Shown here piece by piece: positions 41,413 through 52,395 of a DNA stretch of 64,000 bases. Source of the DNA: Microglena sp. YARC (taxonomy: Eukaryota; Chlorophyta; Chlorophyceae; Chlamydomonadales; Chlamydomonadaceae). Every line of letters begins with the position of its first letter. Within the stretch, counting starts at the first letter, position 1. The notes beneath the pieces are model-generated. The model had not been told where the DNA came from and did no database searches. It worked only from the letters and a program-made list of their open reading frames with translations. The position numbers and the translations under genes are program-made. Location: assembly GCA_022414725.1 (NCBI GenBank), contig CM039462.1, positions 55,426,624-55,490,623 of the forward strand, in the 5' to 3' direction.

Positions 41413-41509
41413 TCGGACACTGAGTCGGCATAATGCATACCGGTACCTGGTCCCTCCATGTCCCGATTTGCCTGCCACTAGGCCACATGCTAGCTGTGGC
41501 CTACACGGG
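41413..41509 (+). repeat. Stand-alone copy of a copia LTR module
   Basis: CGGACACTGAGTCGGCATAA and CTAGCTGTGGCCTACACG match modules inside the LTR at 3887-4985. It sits immediately before the endonuclease-like frame, and may have supplied or cut off its 5' end. Confidence 0.7.
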
Positions 41510-42042
41510 TTCTTTTCTGGGTAAACGGGTTGGTGATAATCGTCGAGTGCGATGAACACTTCCACCGGTACCAATGGGCTGGAGATAAACTGCGCAGAGC
41601 CCAAGTTAACTTGAAGTGGTGGTCTAAACCGGGCTGCAAAGACGACGCAATCGTCTGGTACATGTTCAACCCGGGAGGCTACAAGTGGGTCGAGGGCAAG
41701 ACCACATGTGTCACATCAGATGAAGAACTGAAGGAACGACTGGATGAACTTGTAGCACTCATCAGGGCGGAGGCTGAGGTGGGCGGACGAGTTGACAGGG
41801 TACAGTCCCACTACCTCTACTACCTGATGTCCGTCCCGTACAAGGGCACCGTGAGGCACCTGAATTCCAAGACCTTTGCCAGCGACGATGGCCCGGTGAA
41901 CTACCACTCCGCAATTTTCTTACCAGGGATTGCACCGGAGGAGGCGGAGGAGGAGGAGGAGGCGGTGGACGAGGAGGAGGAGGAGGACGAGGAGGAGGTC
42001 ACCGTGGGGCTAAGGAGAGGGAGCCAGAGTGAGCGGGAGTGA
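41494..42042 (+). CDS. Endonuclease-like protein of the giant-virus/protist ExDExxH type (5' incomplete)
   Basis: The frame is open from 41494 without a convincing ATG, so it is a later exon or a fragment. It reads VIIVECDEHFHRYQ, then DKLRR, then DAIVWYMFNPGGYKW, then a charged helix LKERLDELVALI. Proteins of large DNA viruses and many protists share (I/V)xE(V/C)DExxHxxY, a following R-x-x-x-I/V helix and a strand (I/V)xxxRYNPDxY. They are thought to be PD-(D/E)xK-type nucleases, the E and D acting as metal ligands. The upstream cysteine/histidine part common in them is missing. The end is acidic (EEE-rich), matching the repeat units in the next frame. A 1- or 2-base indel near 42040 causes the TGA. 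The family call rests on memory of the motif. Confidence 0.5.
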   Translation: MWPTRVLFWVNGLVIIVECDEHFHRYQWAGDKLRRAQVNLKWWSKPGCKDDAIVWYMFNPGGYKWVEGKTTCVTSDEELKERLDELVALIRAEAEVGGRVDRVQSHYLYYLMSVPYKGTVRHLNSKTFASDDGPVNYHSAIFLPGIAPEEAEEEEEAVDEEEEEDEEEVTVGLRRGSQSERE

Positions 42043-42652
42043 GAGCCCGGGAGGGAGTCAGATGCTTTTGAGGAGCATGGCTGACGTTGAGGACGCCGAG
42101 GAGGAGACTCTGGTGAGCCAGAGAGGCAGTCTAAGCCTGCGGGAGAGCATGTGGGACGTTATGGATGTGAAGCAGGAGGAGGTGGACGAGGAGGAGGCGG
42201 AGGACGAGGAGGAGGTCGCCGTGGGGCCAGGGAGAGGGAGCCAGAGCCAGAGGGAGAGCCCGGGAGGGAGCCAGCAGGAGAGCATGTGGGACGTTATGGA
42301 TGTGAAGCAGGAGGAGGTGGACGAGGAGGAGGCGGAGGACGAGGAGGAGGTCGCCGTGGGGCTAGGGAGAGGGAGCCAGAGCCAGAGGAAGAGCCCGGGA
42401 GGGAGCCAGCGGGAGAGCACGTGGGACGTTATGGATGTGAAGCAGGAGGAGGAGGAGGAGGAGGAGGAGGCGGGGGAGGTTATAGAAGGTACGGAGGAGG
42501 AGGAGGAGGAGGAGGGAGGAGGAGGAGGAGGAGGAGGAGGAGGAGGAGGAGGAGGAGGAGGAGGAGGAGGGGAGGAGGAGGAGGAGGAGGAGGAGGAGGA
42601 GGAGGAGGGGGAGGTTATAGAAGGTACGGAGGAGGAGGAGGACGTGGAGTAG
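42029..42652 (+). pseudogene. Frame-shifted acidic tandem-repeat tail of the endonuclease-like gene
   Basis: Two and a half units of 45 codons (135 bp, anchors at 42146, 42281 and 42416) read ESMWDVMDVKQEEVDEEEAE then DEEEVAVG and GRGSQSQRESPGGSQ. The end of the preceding frame, EEEVTVGLRRGSQSE, is a further diverged unit, so the two frames were once one. The last part is GAGGAGGAG-based low complexity. It may not be translated. Confidence 0.45.
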
Positions 42653-42696
42653 CTCTGGAACAGCAGTCAGACAGCAGGAGACTCCTGATATTTCTC

Positions 42697-42872
42697 TTGC
42701 AACTACAGCAACTACAGCAACATCAGCAACTACAGTACGTGGACTAGAGAAACATCAGCAACTACAGCAACTACAGCAACTATAGCTACATGAGCAACTA
42801 CAGTACGTGGACGAGAGAAACATCAGCAACTACAGCAACTACAACAACATCAGCAACTACAGTACGTGGACC
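42697..42872 (+). repeat. (CAACTACAG)n minisatellite
   Basis: Nonamer CAACTACAG mixed with CAACATCAG, and the longer unit ending GTACGTGGACTAGAGAAACA repeated three times. Confidence 0.9.
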
Positions 42873-42889
42873 TAGGTAAGTCCATGCCC

Positions 42890-43600
42890 CCACGAAGGAA
42901 GACGGTTATGGATAACCCCGCAAACTGTAGTGCGGCAGTACTCGTAACCCGTGTTCTAGACAGCTTCCTTTCGCGTAACCCCGCTGTACAATTTAGTGTT
43001 TCCGATTGTCCCTGAAATCTGGGTTATGGGAAGATCTGGGTTAGTTGATCGTTAAATCAGTTGTTCGACAGCTTGGAAGCGTTTGAATTATTTACTCGCC
43101 GGCTTGACTTTCTTTCGTGCAGCCGACTCGCAATTCGAGTTCATGTTCTGACTCCAAGACGTTGGCCCTGTCCTTTTCCGTTACGTTACCATATCCCAGA
43201 AGCTTCTAGGGTGCTCGTTGATGCCCCAATGCGGGTTCTGCTTGAAAAACAAACCTTGACCAGACGAATCCATAGCGGTGAGCGTCAGAGTTTGTAGGAA
43301 ATTGAATGGATCGCGCGTGACTGCGCGATCTACAAGATTGCAGCGCTCGCGTCGCGCTCACCACATTATGGCCGCAAGTGACCGCTGCTGCGGTCAAAGT
43401 GCCAGCGTGGAACCAAGGCGGATCGGGGTTACGCTTAACCGTGGGGGGGGGGGCACGGTTCAGGGTAACCCCGATCCGCACCGGCACGTCATCAAATTTT
43501 GCCGGAAACTGGTGTACAAGTCGGTCGAGCGAAGTACAATCTTTCTTCAACAGTGTTTCCGATTGCCGAGGACGGTTATGCCTCATAACCCGGCCTAACC
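42890..43600 (+). mobile_element. Interspersed element X, uninterrupted copy
   Basis: Its reverse complement, with an insertion, is at 60933-62323. Both ends carry a small hairpin: GGTTATGGATAACC near 42905 and GGTTATGCCTCATAACC near 43573. A further inverted GATCGGGGTTACGCTTAACC / GGTAACCCCGATC pair lies at 43421-43472 around a G run. No coding region. Confidence 0.6.
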
Positions 43601-43627
43601 CTCAATTGGAAACAGGCTTTTTGGCCC

Positions 43628-43800
43628 TCCCGTGGATTAGGTTCCAGGAGTCGACCTGGCAGCTCAACTGAACCCAACGGACAATCCCCGGAGAATCCCG
43701 AAGTCCTTGATTCGCCCGAAGGACTTCGGGATTTTCCGGGGAGTTTCGGTTGGGTTCAGTTGAGCTGACAGGTCAACTGCTGGACCCCGATCCACGGGAA
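43628..43800 (+). repeat. Long inverted repeat with about 80-bp arms and a 10-bp loop
   Basis: AATCCCGAAGTCCTT (43694-43708) faces AAGGACTTCGGGATT (43719-43733). Pairing continues outward through CAGCTCAACTGAACCCAAC and its complement to CCGTGGAT near both ends, with scattered mismatches. Probably a foldback MITE. Confidence 0.8.
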
Positions 43801-44029
43801 GCCCAAGCGACAGAACAAAAGAGAGAGCCGCTGTGAAGTAAAAGCTGAAGTTGTCACAACGCTAACAATGACACGCCTTGTCGATTTTGTGTGTCGACCC
43901 TGCGGCGATTCTCCTGGGATGCTGATGTGGACTCCGGGAAATGCTGATGTGGACTCCGGGGAGACTCTAAAATCTCCAGGGGTGGGCGGCATGTTCCCCC
44001 GAAACTTTTCTCCTGGAAAGCCAGGGGAA

Positions 44030-44635
44030 AGTCGTTAATCGTCCGTTTTGTACTTTTAACCGTCATTTTTCGTAAATATTTCGAAATATTCAAAAATACC
44101 CAGGGGTAAAGATTCGACGACCTGTCGCGAAGATTTGCCGACCTGGAGCCCCGGGGATTCTCCGGGAAGACTCCGGGGAACCCCTGTGGAAACAAAATTG
44201 CCTACCTGGCACCGGGGAGGGTTTACTTTTTGTTTCCGGGGACGCGAAAATCTCTGTGGAAACACACCCTAACCCTCAGTTACAGTAGTAGAAACAGGCT
44301 GCAAGTTTCCCGGACGAAACTTTGCCGGACGAATAGAGTGTATTACTAATTATACTTACTACTAGATTCGGTAACACGTCAGGTGACGTCTGCTGCCAGC
44401 ACACTGCAACATCGATGAAGCTGAAGAACTTTGACTTTTCCCTTGCCACGAACTCCCAAGTTAACCCTAAGGGGGGCCAGGTCAGCATTTTTTGTTTCCA
44501 CAGGGGTTGTCGGGGTCTCCTCGGGTGTCTTTCCGGGGATCCAGGTAGGCGACAGGTCGGCGATTTGTCATCCGGGGATATATTTAAATATTTTGTATTA
44601 TTTGAAAGAGTGACGGTTCAAGGCAGAAACGAGCG
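44030..44635 (+). mobile_element. Element with diverged inverted arms (44040-44240 and 44470-44625)
   Basis: TTTGTTTCCACAGGGGTT, a CCAGGTCGGC segment, an AT-rich AAATATTT part and TGACGGTT occur in one orientation at 44470-44625 and reversed at 44040-44240. The centre (44270-44410) is unrelated. It looks like a TIR or foldback transposon; its borders and target duplication were not resolved. Confidence 0.5.
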
Positions 44636-44651
44636 AAAAAACAGGTATTGC

Positions 44652-44701
44652 CCGCGAAGACTTCCAGATGGGGGTCGACCCCCATCTGGAAGTCTTCGCG
44701 G
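44652..44701 (+). repeat. Perfect 50-bp palindrome
   Basis: CCGCGAAGACTTCC and the following bases to 44676 are exactly complementary to 44677-44701, with no loop. The centre is GTCGAC. Confidence 0.95.
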
Positions 44702-45030
44702 CTTTCCGGGTGACACATCAGCAATTCCCCCGAAATCCACGTATGCAGCGTGACACAAAAATACAACAGCACGTACAATCTCTCCGTTGTGAGAGTTATA
44801 TTGCTTACACACCAAGATTGTCTTTGTTTCGCTGCACCTATTATTTGTAGCATGGAGACGTCTGCTGATCTCCCCGATTTGGGACAAAACCGAGAACTAG
44901 GGAAGTCCGCCTCCATCGTCGGGGGAGCAAGTGATGCGCAGCTACATGCCGATGCAGGAAAGTCTACCTCCGTTGGTGCAGTAGCGTCTGGTGTGCCCAG
45001 AGCGTTGATGCCTTTCGGCGGATTGGGCGT
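44702..45030. other. Unassigned sequence before the purine tract
   Basis: The minus strand is open here and continues into the microsatellite, but the pre-repeat part shows no recognisable domain. Confidence 0.35.
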
Positions 45031-45033
45031 AAC

Positions 45034-46700
45034 AAAGGAAGGAAGGAAGGAAGGAAGGAAGGGAGGAAGGAAGGAAGGAAGGAAGGAAGGAAGGAAGAAG
45101 GGAAGGAAGGAAGGAAGGAGGAGGAAGGAAGGAAGGAAGGAAGGAAGGAAGGAAGGAAGGAAGGAAGGAAGGAAGGAAGGAAGGAAGGAAAGGAAGGAAG
45201 GAAGGAAGGAAGGAAAGGAAGGAAGGAAGGAAGGGAAGGAAGGAAGGAAGGAAGGAAGGAAGGAAGGAAGGGAAGGGAAGGAAGGAAGGGAAGGAAGGGA
45301 AGGAAGGAAGGAAGGAAGGAAGGAAGGAAGGAAGGAAGGAAGGAAGGAAGGAAGGGAAGGAAGGAAGGAAGGAAGGAAGGAAGGAAGGAAGGAAGGAAGG
45401 AAGGAAGGAAGGAAGGAAGGAAGGAAGGAAGGAAGGAAGGAAGGAAGGAAGGAAGGAAGGAAGAAGGAAGGAAGGAAAGGAAGGAAGAAGGAAGGGGAGG
45501 AAGGAAGGAAGGAAGGAAGGAAGGAAGGAAGGAAGGAAGGAAGGAAGGAAGGAAGGAAGGAAGGAAGGAAGGAAGGAAGGAAGAAGGAAGGAAGGAAGAA
45601 GGAAGGAAGGAAGGAAGGAAGGAAGGAAGAAGGAAGGAAGGAAGGGAAAGGAAGAAGGAAGGAAGGGAAGGAAGGAAGGAAGGAAGGAAGGAAGGAAGGG
45701 AAGAAGAGGAAAGGAAGGAAGGAAGAAGGAAGGAGGAAGGAAGGAAGGAAGGAAAGGGAAGGGAAGGAGGAAGGAAGGAAGGAAGGAAGGGAAGGAAGGA
45801 AGGATGGAAGGAAGGAAGGAAGGAAGGAAGGAAGAAGGAAGGAAGGAAGGAAGGAAGGAAGGAAGGAGGAAGGAAGGAAGGAAGGAAGGAAGGAAGGAAG
45901 GAAGGAAGGAAGGAAGACAGAAGGGAAGGAAGAAGGAAGGAAGGAAGGAAGGAAGAAGGAAGGGGAAGGAAGGAAGGAAGGAAGGAAAGGAAGGAAGGAA
46001 GGAAGGAAGGAAGAGAGGAAGGAAGAAGGAAGGAAGGAAGAAGGAAGAAGGAAGGAGAAGGAAGGAAGGAAGGAAGGAAGGGAAGGAAGGAAGGAAGGAA
46101 GGAGGAAGCCGAAGGAAGGAAGGAAGGAAGGAAGGAAGGGAAGGAAGGAAGGAAGGAAGGAAGGAAGGAAGGAAGGGAAGGAAGGGAAGGAAGGAAGGAA
46201 GGAAAGGAAGGAAGGAAGGAACGTAGGAAGGAAGGAAGGAAGGAAGGAAGGAAGGAAGGAAGGAAGGAGGAAGGAAGGAAGGAAGGAAGGAAGAAGGAAG
46301 GAGAAGGAGGAAGGAAGGGGGAGAGGGAAGGAAGGAGGAAGGAAGGAAGGAGGAAGAAGGAAGGAAGGAAGGAAGGAAGGAAGGAAAGGAAGGAAGGAAG
46401 GAAGGAAGGAAGGAAGGAAGGAAGGAAGAAGGAGAAGGAAGGAAGGAAGGAAGGAAGGAAGAAGAAGGGAGGAAGGAAGGAGGAAGAAGGGAAGGAAGGA
46501 AGAACGAAGGAAGGAAGGAAGGAAGGAAGGAAGAAGGAAGAGGCAGGAAGAAGGAAGGAAGGAAGGAAGGAAGGAAGGAAGGAAGGAAAAGGAAGGAAGG
46601 AAGGAAGGAAGGAAGGAGAAGGAAGGAAGGAAGGAAGGAAGGAAGGAAGGAAGAAGGAACAAGGAAGGGAAGGAAGGAAGAGGAACGAAGGAAAGTTGAA
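45034..46700 (+). repeat. (AAGG)n microsatellite, about 1.7 kb
   Basis: Nearly pure AAGG with occasional one-base changes of phase (AGG, AAAGG, GAGG). Two long complementary readings in KEGR or FLPS repeats result from it. Very few pyrimidines occur on the plus strand. Confidence 0.97.
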
Positions 46701-48165
46701 GAAGGAAGGAAGGAAGGAAGGAGGAAGGAAGGAAGGGAAGGAAGGAAGGAAGGAAAGGAAGGCAGGGAAGGAAGGAAGGAAGGAAGGAAGAAGAAGGAAG
46801 GAAGGAAGGAAGGAAGAAGGAAGAAGGATAGAAGGAAGGAAGGAAGGAAAGCAGCCGAAGGAAGGAAGCCCGAAGAAGGCAAAGGAAGGAAGGAAAGGAT
46901 AAGGAAGAAGGAAGGAAGAGGAAGGGAAGGAAGAGAAGGAAGGAAGGAAGGAAGGATAGAGGAAGGAAGGAAGAGGGAGGAAAGGAAGCTGGAAGGATGG
47001 AGAAGGAAGGGAAGGAAGGAAGGAAGAAGGAAGGGGAGTGTGAGGGTTAGTAGAAGGAAGGAAGGAAGGAAGTGAAGGGAACGGAAGGAAAGGGGGGAAA
47101 GGGAAGGAGGAAGAAGAGAAAAGGAGAAGGGAGGAAAGGAAGGAAGGAAGGGAGAAGGAAGTGAAGAAGAAGAAGGAAGAGAAGTAAAACAGAAGGAAGT
47201 GAAAGGAGGATCAGGGCAGGAAGCGGGGAAGGGAAGGTCAGGACAGGAAGGTGGAGGCAAGGAGAAGGACGAGAAGGGCGGGAAGAGGAAGGAGGAAGAT
47301 GAAAAAGACACAGTAGATAAGGAAGGCAGGAAGGATTGGGAAAAACAGGAAGGAGCGGAAGGATAGGAGGTAAGAAGGAAGCGCCAGAAAGGGAACGGAA
47401 CGCGAATAGGGAGAAGGATAGAATTGGAAAAGGAAGGGGAAGGAAGGAAAGGAAGGAGAGGAGGGGAAGGAAGGAGGAGAAGAGTAGAAGGAGAGGAAGG
47501 GAGAGCGAAGGAGAGGAAGGAAGGAAAGGACAAGGAAGGGAAGGAAGGAAGGAAGGAAGGAAGGAAGGAGAAGGAAGAGAGAATGAAGGAAGGAAGGAAG
47601 GAAGAGAAAGGAAGGCGAGGAAGGAAGGAAGGGAAGGGAAAGGAAGGAAGGAAGGAAAGGAAGGAAGGAAGGGAAGCGAACGGAACAAAGGGGAAGGAAT
47701 GGCAAGAAGGAAATGGAAGGAAGAAGAAGGAAAGGGAAAGGAAAGAAAGAAAGGGAAAAAGGAAGGAGAGGGATAGGAGAAGGACAGGAGGAACAGGAGA
47801 ATGGGAAAGGAAAAGGAAAGAAATGGCTAAGACAAGGCATTAGGAAGAAGGAAGGAAGGAAGAGAGGAACGGAAGGAAGGCAGGAAAGGAAGGAGGAAGG
47901 AGAGGACGGCAGGAAGGAAGGGAAGGGAAGGAGGAAGAAGGAAGGAAGGAAAGGAAGGGAAGGAAGGAAGCGAAGGAAGGAAGGATGAAGGAGGGAACAG
48001 GATGGAAGGAAGAGGAAGGAGAAGGAACGAGAAGGACAAGGAAAGGAAGAAGGACATAAAGGAAAGGAAAAACGAGAGGTGACAGGAGATGGACTAAGGG
48101 ACAGAAGAGAAGGATAGCCGACACATGGACAGGAAGAAGGAAGGGGCAAAGGGAATGGACAGAGG
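46701..48165 (+). repeat. Degenerate polypurine continuation of the AAGG array
   Basis: GGAA, AAGG, GAGA mixtures with scattered C and T; still more than 90 percent purine by eye. It ends at GGCCGCCACGTAG. Confidence 0.9.
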
Positions 48166-48208
48166 CCGCCACGTAGTTGGCCCGAGGAGATTAGCTTCAA
48201 GGTTGTTA

Positions 48209-48232
48209 GGGGGGGGGGGGGGGGGGGGGGGG
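48209..48232 (+). repeat. Poly(dG) tract, 24 nt
   Basis: Uninterrupted run of G just after the purine tract and 150 bp before the gap. Confidence 0.95.
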
Positions 48233-48384
48233 AGCTGGAAGAAAGGCTGAGGTTCGGCGAAAAAAAAACAGGGAAGTAGATATTGGGCCTCAAAGCGGCT
48301 GACTGCCCCAACGGCCAATAAGCCCCTTCCCAAAGGGCCCTTCCTGCTTTTTTCAAGGAAAAAAAGTGCCCCACGATCCCTCCT

Positions 48385-49384
48385 NNNNNNNNNNNNNNNN
48401 NNNNNNNNNNNNNNNNNNNNNNNNNNNNNNNNNNNNNNNNNNNNNNNNNNNNNNNNNNNNNNNNNNNNNNNNNNNNNNNNNNNNNNNNNNNNNNNNNNNN
48501 NNNNNNNNNNNNNNNNNNNNNNNNNNNNNNNNNNNNNNNNNNNNNNNNNNNNNNNNNNNNNNNNNNNNNNNNNNNNNNNNNNNNNNNNNNNNNNNNNNNN
48601 NNNNNNNNNNNNNNNNNNNNNNNNNNNNNNNNNNNNNNNNNNNNNNNNNNNNNNNNNNNNNNNNNNNNNNNNNNNNNNNNNNNNNNNNNNNNNNNNNNNN
48701 NNNNNNNNNNNNNNNNNNNNNNNNNNNNNNNNNNNNNNNNNNNNNNNNNNNNNNNNNNNNNNNNNNNNNNNNNNNNNNNNNNNNNNNNNNNNNNNNNNNN
48801 NNNNNNNNNNNNNNNNNNNNNNNNNNNNNNNNNNNNNNNNNNNNNNNNNNNNNNNNNNNNNNNNNNNNNNNNNNNNNNNNNNNNNNNNNNNNNNNNNNNN
48901 NNNNNNNNNNNNNNNNNNNNNNNNNNNNNNNNNNNNNNNNNNNNNNNNNNNNNNNNNNNNNNNNNNNNNNNNNNNNNNNNNNNNNNNNNNNNNNNNNNNN
49001 NNNNNNNNNNNNNNNNNNNNNNNNNNNNNNNNNNNNNNNNNNNNNNNNNNNNNNNNNNNNNNNNNNNNNNNNNNNNNNNNNNNNNNNNNNNNNNNNNNNN
49101 NNNNNNNNNNNNNNNNNNNNNNNNNNNNNNNNNNNNNNNNNNNNNNNNNNNNNNNNNNNNNNNNNNNNNNNNNNNNNNNNNNNNNNNNNNNNNNNNNNNN
49201 NNNNNNNNNNNNNNNNNNNNNNNNNNNNNNNNNNNNNNNNNNNNNNNNNNNNNNNNNNNNNNNNNNNNNNNNNNNNNNNNNNNNNNNNNNNNNNNNNNNN
49301 NNNNNNNNNNNNNNNNNNNNNNNNNNNNNNNNNNNNNNNNNNNNNNNNNNNNNNNNNNNNNNNNNNNNNNNNNNNNNNNNNNNN
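48385..49384. other. Assembly gap, exactly 1000 N
   Basis: A gap of round size is a placeholder of unknown true length. It separates the AAGG tract from the ATGG tract, so both arrays may be longer than seen. Confidence 1.
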
Positions 49385-49395
49385 CAACTATCGGA

Positions 49396-51725
49396 TTGGA
49401 TGGTATGGTATGGGAGGATGGATGATGGAGGAAAATGGATGGCCCCATGGCTCATGGCATAAGTTGGATGGTGCCCATATCATGGCATGGACACTATGGA
49501 GGATGCCCAATTTCCGGGATGGATGGCAGGATGGCCTCACATGGCATCACATGGCATGGCATGGATGTCACATTACCAATGGAATCTACAATCATGGATG
49601 GGCCATAAATCCGGCTCCCATTCCCAAATCCATCCAATCATGTCGCATCCAATGGACCAATCCAATGGCCCATGCATCATCCATCCAAACTGGTCCATCA
49701 TGCAATCCCAATAATCCCATTCATATGGCATAGGTCCATGGATGGTATGGCAAATGGGATGGTATGGAAGTGGATGGATGGATGTATGGATGATGGGGAT
49801 GGAATGGTGGATGGATGGATGGAGGATGGATGGATGGATGGGTGGATGGATGGATGGATGGGATGATGGATGATGGATGGATGGATGGATGGATGGATGA
49901 TGGATGGATGGAATGGGATGGATGGATGGATGGTATGGATGGATGGCATGGAGGATGCGATGGATGGATGGGATGGATGGCATGGTAGATGGAGGATGGA
50001 CTGGAATGGAATGGATGGATGAGGAGGATGGAGGATGATGATGGATGGATGGATGGATGGCATGGATGGATGGATGGAGATGGATGGATGCGATGGATGG
50101 AATAGCAGGATGGAATGGATGATGATGGTATGGATGGATATGGATGAGAATGGATGGATTGATGGATGGAGGATGGCATGGAGGATATGTATGGAATGGA
50201 TGGATGGATGGAATGATGGATGGTTATGGATGATGGATGGATGATGGTATGGCATGGATGATGTATGGGATGGAGGAATGGAGGCAAAGTGAATGGATAC
50301 ATGGATTGGATGGATTGGATGGATTGGATGGATGGAATGGATGGATGGATGCGCAGGAATGGATGCATGGATGATGCATGGATGGATGGATGATGGATGG
50401 ATGGATGGATGGATGGCATGGAGGAGGATGGATGGAATGGAAGGATCGGATGGAGGAGGCGCTATGGAATTGAGGAGGATGGATGGAGGATGGATGAGCA
50501 TGGATGGGATGGATGGTAATGGCATGGATGGGTATGGAATGATGGATGGATGGATGGATGGAAATGGATGATGCGAGGTATGGCATGCGATGGCATGGAT
50601 GGATGATGGATGGATGGATGGATGGATGATGGATGGATGATGAGATGGATGGAATGATGGATGGATGGATGGAGGATGGCATGGATGGATGAATGGATGG
50701 ATGAATGGGTATGATGGAGGATGGACATGTGGATGGATGGATGGATGATGGATGGTATGGATGAGATGGAATGGATGGGACATGGATGGATGGGATGGGA
50801 TGGAATGGATGGATGTATGATGGCTAGGAGGATGGTATGGATGGCATGGATGGATGGAAATGCGCATGGATTGGGATGGATTGGATGGCATGGATGGTAT
50901 GGATGGTATGGCAGGGGGGATGGGGATGGCATGGTATGGATGGATTGATGGATGGTCAATGGATGGATGGATGGCATGGATGGATGGATTGGATGAATGG
51001 ATGGATGATGGATGCGATGGGATGGATGGATGGCATGATAGGATGATGGATGGATGGATGGATGATTGGCATGGATGGATGGATGGATGGATGGATGGCA
51101 TGGAGGATGGATGATGGAATGGATGGAGGATGGAGATGGGATGGAGCCATGGATGATTTTATGGTATAGGATGGATGGCCATGGATGGATGGAATGGATG
51201 GGCATGGAGGATGGATGGGGGATGGATGGCATGGATGATGGATGGATGGATGAGATGGAGGGATGGATTGGATGGATGGAGGAATGGAGGATGGTATGGA
51301 TGGTATGTGGATGGATGGATGGTGCATGGATGGAATGGATGGATGGATGGATGGATGGATGGCATGGATGGATGGCATGGAATGGTATGGATGGATGGAT
51401 GGATGGATGGATGATGGATGGATGTATTGGGAAGAAGGCAGGTATGGATGGATGGCATGGATGGATGGATGGAGGATGGCATGGATGATGGATGGATGGG
51501 ATGGATGGATGGATGGATGGATGGATGCGATGGATGGATATGGATGGATGGATGGTATGAGATGATGGATGGATGGATGGATGGATGGATGGATGATGGT
51601 ATGTTATTGAATGGCCATGGATGGATGGCATGGAGGACATGGTATGGATAGAGATGGTATTGGATGGATTGGATGGATGGAGGGTGTTATGTATGCTATG
51701 GATGATGATGTATGGATGTATGGAT
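49396..51725 (+). repeat. (ATGG)n microsatellite, about 2.3 kb
   Basis: ATGG with frequent CATGG, ATGATGG and GGAGG variants. The plus strand is almost free of C outside CATGG. The first 350 bp are more degenerate (many CCAT on the plus strand near 49600-49700). Confidence 0.95.
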
Positions 51726-52013
51726 GTAATGTATGATGGATGGATGGATGTATGATCTATGTAAATGTATGTATGTATGTATGATGTATGAGATTGTATG
51801 CGATTGTATGTATGTGTATGATATTGTATGTATGTATGTATGTATGCTATGGAGTATGGATGTATGTATGTATTATGTTATGTATGTATGGATGGTTGGA
51901 TGGCATGGATGATGGATGGATGATGGATGGTGTTAGATGTATGCCGATGATATGTATGTATGGATGTATGGATGTATGGAATGTATGGATGTATGGATGT
52001 ATGGATGTATGGA
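51726..52013 (+). repeat. (TATG)n microsatellite
   Basis: GTATGTATGTATG and TGGATGTATGGATGTATG. It is a smooth transition from the ATGG array. Confidence 0.95.
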
Positions 52014-52019
52014 TTCACA

Positions 52020-52395
52020 AGGCGAGGGAGGGAGGTGAGGAGAGCGATGGGAGGGAGGAAAGAGGAGGGAGGGAGGGAGGGAAGAAGCGAGGGGGGAGGG
52101 AGGGAGGGAGGGAGGGAGGGAGGAAGGAGGGAGGGAGGAAAGGAGGGATATTAAGTTAACTGTATGTCGGTAAGGAGGGAGGAAGGGAGGGAGGCAGGGC
52201 GTTGGCAAGGAGGATGGCGAGGGAGAGATGCGGCAAGGAGGGAGCGGAGCAAGTTAGGGAGGGAGGCAAGGCAGGAGAGGAGATGCGGAGCAAGGAGCGG
52301 AGGGACGGGAGGGAGGCGAGGGAGGGAGCAAGCAGAGAGCGGAGGGAGGCAAAGGAGGCCGAGGGAGGGCAGGGAATGGGAAAGGAGGGAAGGGA
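52020..52395 (+). repeat. (GGGA)n microsatellite, degenerate
   Basis: GGGAGGGAGGGAGG dominates to 52140; after a short unique piece (52150-52175), GGGAGGC-type repeats continue to 52395. Confidence 0.9.

Noticed and set aside
42151..42747. Arg/Gly/Glu-rich frame overlapping the acidic repeat
   Set aside because: It is the shifted reading of GAGGAGGAG repeats. The frame with MWDVMDVKQEEV units fits the upstream coding region better.
44584..47533. Very long open frames made of KEGR, EGRK or FLPS repeats on both strands
   Set aside because: They are produced by the AAGG microsatellite, which lacks stops in several frames. Frame changes follow array slippage, and no non-repeat domain is attached.
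47238..49733. Open frames that run through the block of N
   Set aside because: Undetermined bases create the apparent open frame. Nothing can be concluded about coding across the gap.
49698..51640. Long frames rich in HPSI on the minus strand and DGWM on the plus strand
   Set aside because: They are translations of the ATGG array with no independent coding evidence.
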